Shown here piece after piece: positions 7,125-15,087 of a stretch of DNA of 64,000 bases. The stretch is from Hymenobacter perfusus (GTDB taxonomy: Bacteria; Bacteroidota; Bacteroidia; Cytophagales; Hymenobacteraceae). The translations under genes were made by a program, and so were the position numbers. The notes below the pieces were generated by a model. It was given only the letters and a program-made list of their open reading frames with translations. It was not told where the DNA came from and ran no database searches. The stretch is from positions 62,001-126,000 of the forward strand of contig NZ_RWIU01000008.1 in the NCBI RefSeq assembly GCF_003944765.1. Direction: 5' to 3'. Numbering within the stretch: the stretch's first letter is position 1; every line of letters begins with the position of its first letter.

Positions 7125-8417
7125 CTAGGCGTTTTCCACGCTCAGGATGGGCTCTATGGGTTCGGCATCGGTTACCTCCTGGGTGGTGTGGTTGTGCTTG
7201 AACAGGAACACGAACAGCACGGCAATAACGAGGGCGTAGGCGGCAAACGTGAGCCAGATGCCCTGCCAGTCCTTGGTTACACCGTCGGCGGCGGTGAAGT
7301 ATTTCTCGATGATAATGCCGCTGACGGAACTGCCCAGCACCGCGCCGAAGCCGTTGGTCATCATCATGAACAGGCCCTGGGCACTGGCCCGGATGCTGGA
7401 AGCCGTCTGGGTTTCCACGAACAGGGAGCCCGAGATGTTGAAGAAGTCGAAGGCCATGCCGTACACGATGCAGGACATAATCACCAGCGTGATACCGGGA
7501 AAATCGGGAGTGCCGAAGGCCAGCAGTCCGAACCGCAGCACCCAGGCAATCATGCTGAACAGCATTACCTGCTTGATGCCAAAGCGGCGCAGGAAGAACG
7601 GAATAGCCAGAATAAACAGCGTTTCCGACACCTGCGAAATGGACATGATGATGGCCGGATACTTCACGGCAAACGTATCCTTGTAGGCCGGTACTTTATC
7701 AAAATCGTGCAGGAAGGTGTCGCCGTAGGCGTTGGTGAGCTGCAAAGCGGCTCCCAGCAGCAGCGCGAACAGGAAGAAGGTGAGCATCTTGGTATCGCGC
7801 AGCAAAGCAAACGACTTCAGGCCCAGCACATCCACCAATGAGCGGCTGGGGGTGTCTTTAGAAGGCGGGGGGCAGGCCGGCAGCGTAAACGAGTAGATGC
7901 CCAGCGCAAAAGCGGCGGCGGCGGCCACGTAGAACTGGTTGGCCGATTTCTCGAAGCCCAGCAAACTCACCGTCCACATGGCCACAATGAAGCCAATGGT
8001 GCCCCACACCCGGATGGGCGGGTAGTCTTTCACCACATCCAGGCCCTGGCGCTTCAGCACCGAGTACGATACGGCAATGCTGAGGGCCAGCGTGGGCATG
8101 TAGAAAATCATGTTCAGCAGAATCACCCAGAAGAAGGTGCCGGGGTCCGTCACCATCGGCACTGTGCACAGCACCACCCCGCCCAGGATATGCAGGATGC
8201 CGTAAAGCTTCTCGGCATTCACATATTTATCGGCAATAATGCCCATGATGGAGGGCATAAAGATGGAGGCAATTCCCATCGTGGAGAAAATGGCCCCAAA
8301 CTGCGCCCCCGACCACTGCTTGGTCTGAAACCAGTACGCCCCGATGGTTATCAGCCACGAGCCCCAGATGAAAAACTGTAAAAAGCTCAGAATAGTGAGA
8401 CGCAGCTTGGTACTCAT
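7125..8417 (-). CDS. MFS nucleoside:H+ symporter, NupG family
   Basis: 430 residues from the ATG at 8417 (MSTKLRLTILSFLQFF); the open frame runs further upstream but without a transporter-like N-terminus. Twelve hydrophobic segments are recognisable. The N-terminal FLQFFIWGSWLITIGAYWF, the MGIIADKY loop and RVWGTIGF are typical of the nucleoside:H+ symporter family (TC 2.A.1.10). It imports purine and pyrimidine nucleosides across the inner membrane, a logical partner to the neighbouring ndk though on the opposite strand. Substrate specificity is inferred. Confidence 0.85.
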   Translation of the reverse strand: MSTKLRLTILSFLQFFIWGSWLITIGAYWFQTKQWSGAQFGAIFSTMGIASIFMPSIMGIIADKYVNAEKLYGILHILGGVVLCTVPMVTDPGTFFWVILLNMIFYMPTLALSIAVSYSVLKRQGLDVVKDYPPIRVWGTIGFIVAMWTVSLLGFEKSANQFYVAAAAAFALGIYSFTLPACPPPSKDTPSRSLVDVLGLKSFALLRDTKMLTFFLFALLLGAALQLTNAYGDTFLHDFDKVPAYKDTFAVKYPAIIMSISQVSETLFILAIPFFLRRFGIKQVMLFSMIAWVLRFGLLAFGTPDFPGITLVIMSCIVYGMAFDFFNISGSLFVETQTASSIRASAQGLFMMMTNGFGAVLGSSVSGIIIEKYFTAADGVTKDWQGIWLTFAAYALVIAVLFVFLFKHNHTTQEVTDAEPIEPILSVENA

Positions 8418-8460
8418 GCAACTACGGGTGAGGAAAGTGGGGGGGAACACAATTCGAAAC

Positions 8461-8469
8461 CGAAAGATA
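8461..8469 (-). promoter_or_regulatory. Possible -7 box for the nucleoside transporter
   Basis: The minus strand reads TATCTTTCG, close to TAnnTTTGC, 44-52 nt upstream of the ATG. Confidence 0.4.
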
Positions 8470-8564
8470 CAAGAATTCTGTGCGGTGAAAATTCGCCCGG
8501 GGAGGAAGCCGGCTGCCACCGAAGCCATAACGGCCGGCGGGTTGGTAAAGAGGCGGGTAAGCAA

Positions 8565-8596
8565 AAAGCCCCTCCGGCCGGGGCCAGAGGGGCTTT
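8565..8596 (-). terminator. Terminator of the superoxide dismutase gene
   Basis: AAAGCCCCTC (8565-8574) pairs with GAGGGGCTTT (8587-8596). On the minus strand the stem is followed by a T-run. Confidence 0.85.
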
Positions 8597-8624
8597 GTTC
8601 AGGTGGGTTGCACCTGCTTAGAGC

Positions 8625-9233
8625 TTATGCAGCCTCCGCGAAGCGCTTGTTCACCTCGTCCCAGTTGATGAGGTTGAAGAAAGCGGCAATGTAGTCGGGG
8701 CGACGGTTCTGGTACTTGAGGTAGTAGGCGTGCTCCCACACGTCGAGGCCCAGTACCGGGGTGCCTTTGCAGCCGGTGTCGGGCATGAGGGGATTGTCCT
8801 GGTTAGGTGTGGAGCAGATTTGCACCGAGCCATCGGCCTGCTTGCACAGCCACGCCCAGCCCGAGCCGAAGCGCGTGGTAGCGGCCTTGGCGAATTCCTC
8901 CTTGAACTTCTCGTAGCTACCGAAAGCCGCGTTAATGGCTTCGCCGACAGCGCCCGTGGGCTGGCCGCCACCGTTAGCAGACAAAATCTGCCAGAAGAAG
9001 CTGTGGTTCCAGTGGCCACCGCCGTTGTTGCGCACCGCTGCCGGAGCCGAAGCAATATTCTGCAGCAAATCTTCCAGGCTCTTGCCTTCCAGCTCAGTGC
9101 CGGCTACGGCATTGTTGAGGTTGGTCACGTAGGCCTGGTGGTGCTTGCTGTGGTGAATTTCCATGGTTTGCGCATCAATGTGCGGCTCCAGGGCGTCGTA
9201 GGCGTAGGGCAGTTGGGGCAGTTCGAAAGCCAT
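8625..9233 (-). CDS. sodA: Superoxide dismutase, Mn/Fe family
   Basis: 202 residues from the ATG at 9233 (MAFELPQLPYAYDALEP). It converts superoxide to hydrogen peroxide and oxygen. The metal ligands are in place: His27, His77 (in GGGHWNHSFFW), Asp164 and His168 (in DVWEHAYYLKY). The GGGHWNH segment is closer to manganese than to iron enzymes, but metal preference cannot be settled by eye. No signal peptide, so cytoplasmic. It has its own terminator, consistent with a single-gene unit. Confidence 0.95.
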   Translation of the reverse strand: MAFELPQLPYAYDALEPHIDAQTMEIHHSKHHQAYVTNLNNAVAGTELEGKSLEDLLQNIASAPAAVRNNGGGHWNHSFFWQILSANGGGQPTGAVGEAINAAFGSYEKFKEEFAKAATTRFGSGWAWLCKQADGSVQICSTPNQDNPLMPDTGCKGTPVLGLDVWEHAYYLKYQNRRPDYIAAFFNLINWDEVNKRFAEAA

Positions 9234-9349
9234 AGTAAGGAGAGTTAGTTGGGTGAAGGAAAGATGAGCTGCTGTTGACCTTTGCAGGTACAGGCTGACA
9301 CTAAAACCGCCGCAACCCACGTAGGGTTACGGCGGGGGCCAAAAGTAGC

Positions 9350-9796
9350 CTATTTCCGCTTTCGGGCGAAGAACTCCCGCATCAGGCTTTCACTTTCCTG
9401 CACCAGAATTCCGCTGACCACCTCGGCGCGCGGATGCAACAGCTGGCCGTGGCGGCGGTATCCGAATTTGGGTTCGGCGGCCCCGTACACCACCCGGCGC
9501 ACCTGGGCCCAGGCTGTGGCCCCGGCGCACATCACGCAGGGCTCCACCGTGACGTAGAGGGTGCATTCCTGTAAATATTTGTTGCCGAGGTGGTTGGCGG
9601 CGGCCGTGAGAGCCAGCATTTCGGCGTGGGCCGTTACGTCCTGAAGCTTCTCCGTCTGGTTATAGGCCCGGGCAATGATGCGCTTATCCAGCACCACCAC
9701 GGCCCCAATCGGAATTTCTTCCTCTTCAAAGGCATACCGTGCCTGCTTCAGCGCCTCCTGCATGTACTGCTCGTCGGAATACAGGGAAAGGGTCAT
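9350..9796 (-). CDS. tadA: tRNA adenosine(34) deaminase
   Basis: 148 residues. The cytidine-deaminase fold is marked by HAEM (zinc ligand His57, catalytic Glu59) and PCVMCAGA (zinc ligands Cys87 and Cys90). The enzyme converts the wobble adenosine of tRNA-Arg(ACG) to inosine. Length and motif spacing are standard. A short inverted repeat lies between its start and the next minus-strand gene. Confidence 0.95.
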   Translation of the reverse strand: MTLSLYSDEQYMQEALKQARYAFEEEEIPIGAVVVLDKRIIARAYNQTEKLQDVTAHAEMLALTAAANHLGNKYLQECTLYVTVEPCVMCAGATAWAQVRRVVYGAAEPKFGYRRHGQLLHPRAEVVSGILVQESESLMREFFARKRK

Positions 9797-9822
9797 TTTT
9801 TTAGGTAACGGGTTGATGATGA

Positions 9823-9855
9823 AACGTCATTCCGAGCTTGCCGAGGAATGACGTT
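9823..9855. repeat. Miniature family-A inverted repeat (GTCATTCCGA type)
   Basis: AACGTCATTCC (9823-9833) and its exact complement (9845-9855) flank an 11-base core reading GAGCTTGCCGA. It lies 22 nt downstream of the stop at 9878 and is the shortest member of the family. Confidence 0.8.
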
Positions 9856-9877
9856 CCATTCCGCACATTCATCCGCT

Positions 9878-10444
9878 CTATTTCATCACCACGCTGCTCA
9901 TCACGGCCTGGGCGGTGGGTTGCCACTGGGCCTGCTCGTCGGCGGGGGCCGTGAAGGTGAATACGTAGAGCTGGTCGCCTTCAATGGCATACTGCACGAA
10001 CTGGTACTTGCGCACAGGGGCAAGGTTACCGCCCCGGCGGTTGTCGGCTACAGTCGAGACGAATTCCAGTACCACGAAGTCGCGCTTGTTCACCGTGCGG
10101 ATGTCCTCCTGCAGGAACTGCACCTTGCCGTACATATTCTGAATGCTGGCCTTATAGATTTTCAGCAGCAGGGCGTAATCCCGGTTGCTGAAGGTGCTGG
10201 GTTTCTGCTGCACGCTCAGATCGGTGCGGCCGCTGGGGTTGGTGAATACGGCCAGCGGCTTGCGGGGCGAGGGAAACTTGGCCGCAATGCCGTCGTCGGG
10301 CAGGGCCGCGAAGCCTTCGGGGACGCCCAGCGTGATGTTCTTACTGATAGTGGTTTTGCGGAGCTTGGGACCGGCAAAGGCGGCCAGCAGCAATACCGTC
10401 AGCACCAGCGGTACAATCCGGCGGAAATAAGAGAAGGTTTTCAT
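9878..10444 (-). CDS. Exported protein of unknown function
   Basis: 188 residues from the ATG at 10444. That start is chosen because MKTFSYFRRIVPLVLTVLLLAAFA forms an N-terminal signal or anchor segment; the frame stays open upstream. The mature part contains VPEGFAALPDDGIAAKFPSP, a long helical KIYKASIQNMYGKVQFL stretch and a C-terminal beta-rich half (YQFVQYAIEGDQLYVFTFTAPA). It resembles small secreted proteins with a PsbP/MOG1-like fold, but I cannot assign a family. No operon partner is evident. Confidence 0.7.
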   Translation of the reverse strand: MKTFSYFRRIVPLVLTVLLLAAFAGPKLRKTTISKNITLGVPEGFAALPDDGIAAKFPSPRKPLAVFTNPSGRTDLSVQQKPSTFSNRDYALLLKIYKASIQNMYGKVQFLQEDIRTVNKRDFVVLEFVSTVADNRRGGNLAPVRKYQFVQYAIEGDQLYVFTFTAPADEQAQWQPTAQAVMSSVVMK

Positions 10445-10495
10445 AGGGGCAGAAAGGTAAGGCGGAACCCGCAACCGGGAGCCGCCGGAGGAAAC

Positions 10496-10533
10496 GTAAA
10501 GCTCCGAAGCCGCTGACGACTCCGGAGCTTTAC
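10496..10533 (-). terminator. Hairpin between two exported-protein genes
   Basis: GTAAAGCTCCG (10496-10506) pairs with CGGAGCTTTAC (10523-10533). It lies downstream of the gene ending at 10618, after a family-A repeat. Confidence 0.65.
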
Positions 10534-10537
10534 TAGG

Positions 10538-10616
10538 TGTCATTCCGATCGAAGGGAGGAATCTGAATCTTTCAACAAGAGGCAAATCCAGATTCCTCCC
10601 TTCGGTCGGAATGACA
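10538..10616. repeat. Family-A inverted repeat (GTCATTCCGA type)
   Basis: TGTCATTCCGA (10538-10548) pairs with 10606-10616. Inner parts continue the pairing (AAGGGAGGAATCTG against CAGATTCCTCCCTT). It ends 1 nt from the stop codon of the gene at 10618. Confidence 0.85.
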
Positions 10617-10617
10617 G

Positions 10618-11070
10618 TTAGCGGCGTTTTTTGGTGGTAGCCACCGTTGGGTATTTGATGCTTACCTTCTTCCAGTACACGTAGTTGCCGGTTTTGGCCT
10701 CAATAAGGTAAGTGCCGGCCGGAATGCGGCCCAGGTCCACGGGGGCACCGGTGTTGTTCTGCGGGTCCAGGTCCATCGTGTAGATGGGCTGCTTCTTGTA
10801 GTTAGTCATCACCAGCGTGCCGGGCTTGGTGAACTGCTGGGTGAAGCTGAGCATGATGCTCTGACCGCCCGAGGCCGGGAATACGTCGATGCCCGACAGC
10901 GTTTCCACCCGCTTGATAGGGCCGTTCAACGTCACGGGCTCTACATCCGACTTGGTTTTGATTTCTGTGCCATTGGCCGCCTTGGTTTTGGTTTTGACCT
11001 TGGTCTGCGCCTGCACGGCCGAGAAGGAGAGGAGTGTGGCGGCCAGGGCGAGCAGTACGGGGCGTTTCAT
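10618..11070 (-). CDS. Small secreted protein with a sorting-domain-like C-terminus
   Basis: 150 residues from the ATG at 11070; the signal peptide is MKRPVLLALAATLLSFSAVQAQ. A lysine/threonine-rich stretch (KVKTKTKAANGTEIKTK) follows. The last 80 residues (LVMTNYKKQPIYTMDLD, LGRIPAGTYLIEAKTGNY, WKKVSIKY, TKKRR) have the strand order and the basic end of T9SS C-terminal domains, though the usual PNP motif near the domain start is missing. A miniature T9SS substrate or an independent beta-sandwich protein are both possible. Confidence 0.6.
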   Translation of the reverse strand: MKRPVLLALAATLLSFSAVQAQTKVKTKTKAANGTEIKTKSDVEPVTLNGPIKRVETLSGIDVFPASGGQSIMLSFTQQFTKPGTLVMTNYKKQPIYTMDLDPQNNTGAPVDLGRIPAGTYLIEAKTGNYVYWKKVSIKYPTVATTKKRR

Positions 11071-11265
11071 ATTGGGGGGTGAGAAGAGGTTGTGACGAAG
11101 GAGTATCGGTTCGGGATAGGCCGGTTGCATACTCCGTACCAACTTTTGCGCAAGCTTACGCAAAACCCCATCAACCCGCCGAAAACGCCTTTTTATAGCC
11201 TGCCGAAAGCCCGCCAGACCGAACGAAAACCCGGAAAATTTCCCTTCCTACTTATTTTTCCTGCC

Positions 11266-11273
11266 TACCTTCG
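11266..11273 (+). promoter_or_regulatory. Candidate -7 box for aspS
   Basis: TACCTTCG differs by one base from the TAnnTTTG consensus and lies about 120 nt upstream of the aspS ATG. The inverted repeat would fall in the 5' untranslated leader. Confidence 0.4.
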
Positions 11274-11279
11274 CTGTAA

Positions 11280-11385
11280 GTAGTAGTGAGTATCGGGTAC
11301 TGAGTACTGAGTCTGCAAAACACCCGAGAACCTCCGTTAGTAACCGGCAGCTGCTCAGTACTACCTACTCAATACTCAATACCAG
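11280..11385. repeat. Family-D inverted repeat (TATTGAGTA units)
   Basis: Units of GAGTA/TACTGAGTACTGAG at 11286-11312 face CTCAGTA and ACTCAATACTCAATACC at 11355-11383. Unlike most cassettes it precedes a start codon rather than following a stop. Confidence 0.65.
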
Positions 11386-11390
11386 ACAAC

Positions 11391-13157
11391 ATGCTCCGGA
11401 CGCACACCTGCGGCGAACTTCGCCCCGAACACATTGGCCAAACCGTCACGCTCTGCGGCTGGGTGCAGCGCACCCGCGACAAAGGCGGCATTCTGTGGGT
11501 GGATCTGCGCGACCGGTACGGCCTCACCCAGCTGGCTCTGGAAGAAGGCGTGGAAACCGCTGAAGTGCGCGAGCAGGCCCGCCAGCTGGGACGTGAGTTC
11601 GTGCTTTCGGTGACCGGCAAAGTGGCCGAGCGCCACTCCAAAAACGACAAAATGCCCACCGGCGGCATCGAAATCCGGGTGGAGCAACTCAACGTGCTCA
11701 ACCCCGCCAAGCTGCCGCCCTTCCTGATTGAGGACGACACCGACGGCGGCGACGACCTGCGGATGAAGTACCGCTACCTGGATTTGCGCCGCGCCCCCGT
11801 CCGTCAGAACCTGATGCTGCGCCACCGCGTGGCCCAGGCCACCCGCCGCTTCCTCGACGGTCAGGAGTTTATTGAGGTGGAAACGCCGGTGCTCATCAAG
11901 AGCACGCCCGAAGGCGCCCGCGACTTCGTGGTGCCCTCCCGCATGAACCCCGGCGAGTTCTACGCCCTGCCTCAGAGCCCCCAAACCTTCAAGCAGCTGC
12001 TGATGGTATCGGGCTTCGACCGGTATTTCCAGATTGTGAAGTGCTTCCGCGACGAGGACCTGCGCGCCGACCGCCAGCCCGAGTTCACCCAGATTGACTG
12101 CGAAATGTCGTTTGTGGAGCAGGAGGATATCCTCAACACCTTCGAAGGACTGGTGCAGTATCTGTTCCGCGAGGTGAAGAACCTGGAAATCGGCCAGCTG
12201 CCGCGCATGACCTATCAGGACGCCATGCGCTACTACGGCAACGACAAGCCCGATACGCGCTTCGAAATGAAGTTCGTGGAGCTGAACGACGTAACCAAGG
12301 GCCACGGCTTCCCGGTATTTGAGGCCGCCGGGCTGGTGGTAGGCATCTGCGCCACCGGCGCGGCCAGCTACACCCGCAAGCAACTCGACGAGCTGACCGA
12401 CTACGTGAAGCGCCCCCAGATTGGCGCTACCGGCCTGATTTACGTCCGCGTGGAAGCCGATGGCAGCGTAAAGTCGTCGGTGGATAAGTTCTACGGCCAG
12501 GAGCAGCTCCAGCAGTGGAAAGCCGCCTTCAACGCCCAGCCCGGCGACCTGCTGCTGATTCTGGCCGGCGAGCCGAACAAAACCCGTAAGGCCCTCTCGG
12601 AGCTGCGCCTGGAAATGGGCCAGCGCCTCGGCCTGCGCGACAAAGACACCTTCTCGGCGCTGTGGGTAGTGGATTTCCCCCTGCTCGAATACATCGAGGA
12701 GGAAGGCCGCTACTTCGCCATGCACCACCCCTTCACCTCGCCCAAGCCCGAGGACGTGGCCCTGCTCGACTCGCCCGAAACCATCGGCGAAGTGCGCGCT
12801 AACGCCTACGATATGGTGATTAACGGCGTGGAAGTGGGGGGAGGATCCATCCGTATCCACGACCGCGCGGTGCAGGCCCGCATGTTCGGGCTGCTCGGCT
12901 TCAGCCCCGAGGAAGCTCAGGCCCAGTTCGGCTTCCTGCTCGACGCTTTCGAGTACGGCGCGCCCCCGCACGGTGGCATTGCCTTCGGCTTCGACCGCCT
13001 CTGCAGCCTCTTCGGCGGCGCCGACTCCATCCGCGACTTCATTGCCTTCCCCAAAAACAACTCCGGCCGCGACGTGATGATTGACTCACCCTCGCAGATT
13101 TCGGGCGCGCAGCTGAAGGAGCTGAGCATTAAGACTGATGTGGTAGCGGGGAGGTAA
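11391..13157 (+). CDS. aspS: Aspartyl-tRNA synthetase
   Basis: 588 residues, the length of bacterial-type AspRS. The N-terminal OB-fold anticodon-binding domain (about 1-110) starts MLRTHTCGELRPEHIGQTV. The class II catalytic core shows KYRYLDLRR (motif 1 region), CFRDEDLRADRQPEFTQID (motif 2) and GGIAFGFDRL (motif 3). A GAD insert lies between motifs 2 and 3. It charges tRNA-Asp in the cytoplasm. The gene is followed after 3 nt by an AT-richer small membrane-protein gene. Confidence 0.97.
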   Translation: MLRTHTCGELRPEHIGQTVTLCGWVQRTRDKGGILWVDLRDRYGLTQLALEEGVETAEVREQARQLGREFVLSVTGKVAERHSKNDKMPTGGIEIRVEQLNVLNPAKLPPFLIEDDTDGGDDLRMKYRYLDLRRAPVRQNLMLRHRVAQATRRFLDGQEFIEVETPVLIKSTPEGARDFVVPSRMNPGEFYALPQSPQTFKQLLMVSGFDRYFQIVKCFRDEDLRADRQPEFTQIDCEMSFVEQEDILNTFEGLVQYLFREVKNLEIGQLPRMTYQDAMRYYGNDKPDTRFEMKFVELNDVTKGHGFPVFEAAGLVVGICATGAASYTRKQLDELTDYVKRPQIGATGLIYVRVEADGSVKSSVDKFYGQEQLQQWKAAFNAQPGDLLLILAGEPNKTRKALSELRLEMGQRLGLRDKDTFSALWVVDFPLLEYIEEEGRYFAMHHPFTSPKPEDVALLDSPETIGEVRANAYDMVINGVEVGGGSIRIHDRAVQARMFGLLGFSPEEAQAQFGFLLDAFEYGAPPHGGIAFGFDRLCSLFGGADSIRDFIAFPKNNSGRDVMIDSPSQISGAQLKELSIKTDVVAGR

Positions 13158-13160
13158 TCG

Positions 13161-13616
13161 ATGAGTCCAAAGCCAAGGAAAGGAAAAGTTCAGGTCTTCG
13201 AGCACGAGATATACTACTCGCAGAGTAGCATCGTTGCCGATGGATTTTTGACTTTGCTTTTCCTTGGAATAGCCATTTGGATAGCGGTAATAGGTAATTA
13301 CTGGGCTGCTTCGTTTTTCAGTGGTTTGGCGTTATTCATTGCAATTCGTGCGGTAAGACGGGCACGAGTTACTGGGCCAGCTCTAAAATTTGGCCGGGCA
13401 GGAATATGGACTGACAAGCTAGGTTTCAAAACCTGGCGTCAGGTTGTGGCAGTAATGAAAGTGCATATGACCTTCCGGGGTGGTACATCACTTTATCTAT
13501 GTATTCTACAACGCGGCAGTAGTAGCCAATTAGAGCTGCATAGTATTCCCGCCAATGATCTGGTCGTAGATGCCCAAACACTGCAAGTGTGGTTAAAGAA
13601 ATACACTGCTGGTTAA
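13161..13616 (+). CDS. Small membrane protein of unknown function
   Basis: 151 residues. Two adjacent transmembrane helices (about 27-47 and 50-66) are followed by a cytoplasmic basic segment RAVRRARVTGP and a beta-rich tail of about 80 residues that could be a PH-like fold (WTDKLGFKTWRQVVAVMKV, ending VWLKKYTAG). It starts 3 nt after the aspS stop, so it is probably co-transcribed. Base composition is clearly more AT-rich than aspS, suggesting recent acquisition. No family recognised. Confidence 0.65.
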   Translation: MSPKPRKGKVQVFEHEIYYSQSSIVADGFLTLLFLGIAIWIAVIGNYWAASFFSGLALFIAIRAVRRARVTGPALKFGRAGIWTDKLGFKTWRQVVAVMKVHMTFRGGTSLYLCILQRGSSSQLELHSIPANDLVVDAQTLQVWLKKYTAG

Positions 13617-13641
13617 TTTTGCTACCACTTTCTCAAGTAGT

Positions 13642-13673
13642 AAAAGTGGCTCCTGAATACTCAGGAGCCGCTT
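13642..13673. terminator. Convergent hairpin terminator
   Basis: AAAGTGGCTCCTGA pairs with TCAGGAGCCGCTTT around ATAC with one mismatch. It lies between the small membrane protein and the convergent dioxygenase. Confidence 0.85.
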
Positions 13674-13696
13674 TCTGTTATGGGATATGAGGTTGC

Positions 13697-14731
13697 CTAC
13701 CGCCACGCCATATTCTCTTTGAAATCCACGGGGTACATGTTCAGGTACTGCACGATGCGCGGATACGTGCCGCGGTTGGGGCTGCTGCCGTGGGGCAGAA
13801 AGTGGTGCCAGATGATAAAATCCCCGGCCTCGGCGGCAATGGGTACGGCCTGCGCATTTAGGTTTACCTGGCGCGGGTCGGTGCCAGCGGGGAGGTTAGC
13901 TAACCAGGTTTCCAGTGTGCGGTGGAAGCCGGGCACGCAGCAGAACGCGCCCTGCTCGGCGGGCGTATCGCAGAGATAAAGCAGGCCCTGCGTGCCGAAG
14001 CGGAATGGGGGCTCCAGTCTCATGTCCCAGTGCAGGTGCGGACCCTGGAAGGGCAGGTCGGCCGTTTCGGGCGGGTTGAAACTGGTGCGGTCAGTAGTCG
14101 TCCACAAATCAGGGGTTTGCCAGAGCTGGGCAAACGCCTTCCGAATGCGCGTGGATTGCCGGTTGGCCCGGAGGGTTGGGTGGTGATAGAAATCCATCAT
14201 AATGCCCTTGCCGATAGGTTTCTGGTACCACGTAGCAGGCTCCTGTGGGTGCATGCCCAACGCTTCCCACACCGCTACCTCCGTGGCCCGCGCCTGTTCC
14301 CGGGCAATGGCTCCGCGTACAATCACGTAGCCATTTTTCTCCCAGAAAGCGAAGTCCTCGGCGCTGAGTACGTCGGGTTCCTGGTCAAGCTCCTGCAAAC
14401 TCCGCAGTACGGCCGCCGGATAAGGTTGGCCGGAAAACAGACTATTAAGCCGGTCAACCTGCAGTGGATCAAGCTGCCCATTATGCTTGGCCAGTATCCA
14501 CTGCTCAAACTCTAAAAAGCTGGGGGCCTGCTGCCCCACATATTGTATCGTTTCTTCGAGCGGCAACCCTAGTCCGTTCAACAGTAAATTATCGAAGCGC
14601 CAGTCCTTTTCGGTGGACTCCATGAAGATGCCATTGCGTCTGGCTAGCACTTGAGTCCAGAACCGCTTTAAGTACCGCACGCCAAGTAATCCGGTTTCTT
14701 CTGCGCCGACAAGTTGCTGTGGTAAAGCCAT
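13697..14731 (-). CDS. Phytanoyl-CoA dioxygenase (PhyH) family protein
   Basis: 344 residues. The double-stranded beta-helix core carries the Fe(II) ligands His234 and Asp236 (in HLHWDM) and His314 (in LPHGS), and Arg325 is suitably placed to bind 2-oxoglutarate. It is therefore a likely 2-oxoglutarate-dependent oxygenase hydroxylating an unknown substrate. About 110 residues precede the core and are not recognised. Nothing nearby points to a pathway. The family is firm, the substrate unknown. Confidence 0.82.
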   Translation of the reverse strand: MALPQQLVGAEETGLLGVRYLKRFWTQVLARRNGIFMESTEKDWRFDNLLLNGLGLPLEETIQYVGQQAPSFLEFEQWILAKHNGQLDPLQVDRLNSLFSGQPYPAAVLRSLQELDQEPDVLSAEDFAFWEKNGYVIVRGAIAREQARATEVAVWEALGMHPQEPATWYQKPIGKGIMMDFYHHPTLRANRQSTRIRKAFAQLWQTPDLWTTTDRTSFNPPETADLPFQGPHLHWDMRLEPPFRFGTQGLLYLCDTPAEQGAFCCVPGFHRTLETWLANLPAGTDPRQVNLNAQAVPIAAEAGDFIIWHHFLPHGSSPNRGTYPRIVQYLNMYPVDFKENMAWR

Positions 14732-15087
14732 TACACGGGAGTAGTTGACAAATAAAAGACGGATGTATTCGTGGCTAGTTAGTCATAGCAAGGTAAATAA
14801 CCGCCTCTTAACGTAACAGGTCCAACGGCAGCCACTTCAACCTGAGGCCTGGGCCAGGCTGCGGAGCGTAGCGGGTGTCGGATAGCCGGTTTGCTTAGTG
14901 CCAATCAATGGTTCAGTCCCGGCATGGGTTTCGGTGCAGAGCTGGAATGAGGTAAATGCATAGTGATTAAGTAAGGACAGGAATCCGGACCAGATGCTGC
15001 TGAAAAAAGAGCTGATAAGCCTGCGAAAATATTTTCTGTCTAGCTTACAACTGCCTCGAAGCCTGATGCTGCCAAAATATTTTCTCT
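14732..15087. other. Divergent spacer between dioxygenase and histidine kinase genes
   Basis: 356 nt without a plausible gene. The half next to the kinase contains the repeated palindrome described separately. The half next to the dioxygenase holds a weak TACCTTGC box on the minus strand (about 14790). Confidence 0.55.
15026..15085 (+). promoter_or_regulatory. Direct repeat of the palindrome AAAATATTTTCT, possible operator
   Basis: Two exact copies, at 15026-15037 and 15074-15085, are 48 nt apart (about 4.6 helical turns). The second copy ends 2 nt before the kinase start codon. Each contains the palindrome AAAATATTTT. The placement suits a binding site for the cognate response regulator or another repressor. 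Confidence 0.4.

Larger units (their letters stand above)
11071..11390. other. Divergent spacer before aspS (320 nt)
   Basis: The spacer lies between two gene starts. It holds a candidate aspS -7 box and a family-D inverted repeat next to the aspS start. I see no RNA gene or conserved small ORF. Confidence 0.6.

Noticed and set aside
11376..12971. Long antisense reading frame (531 codons) opposite aspS
   Set aside because: His/Gly/Ala/Leu-rich translation without any domain; an effect of GC-rich codon use in the true gene on the other strand.
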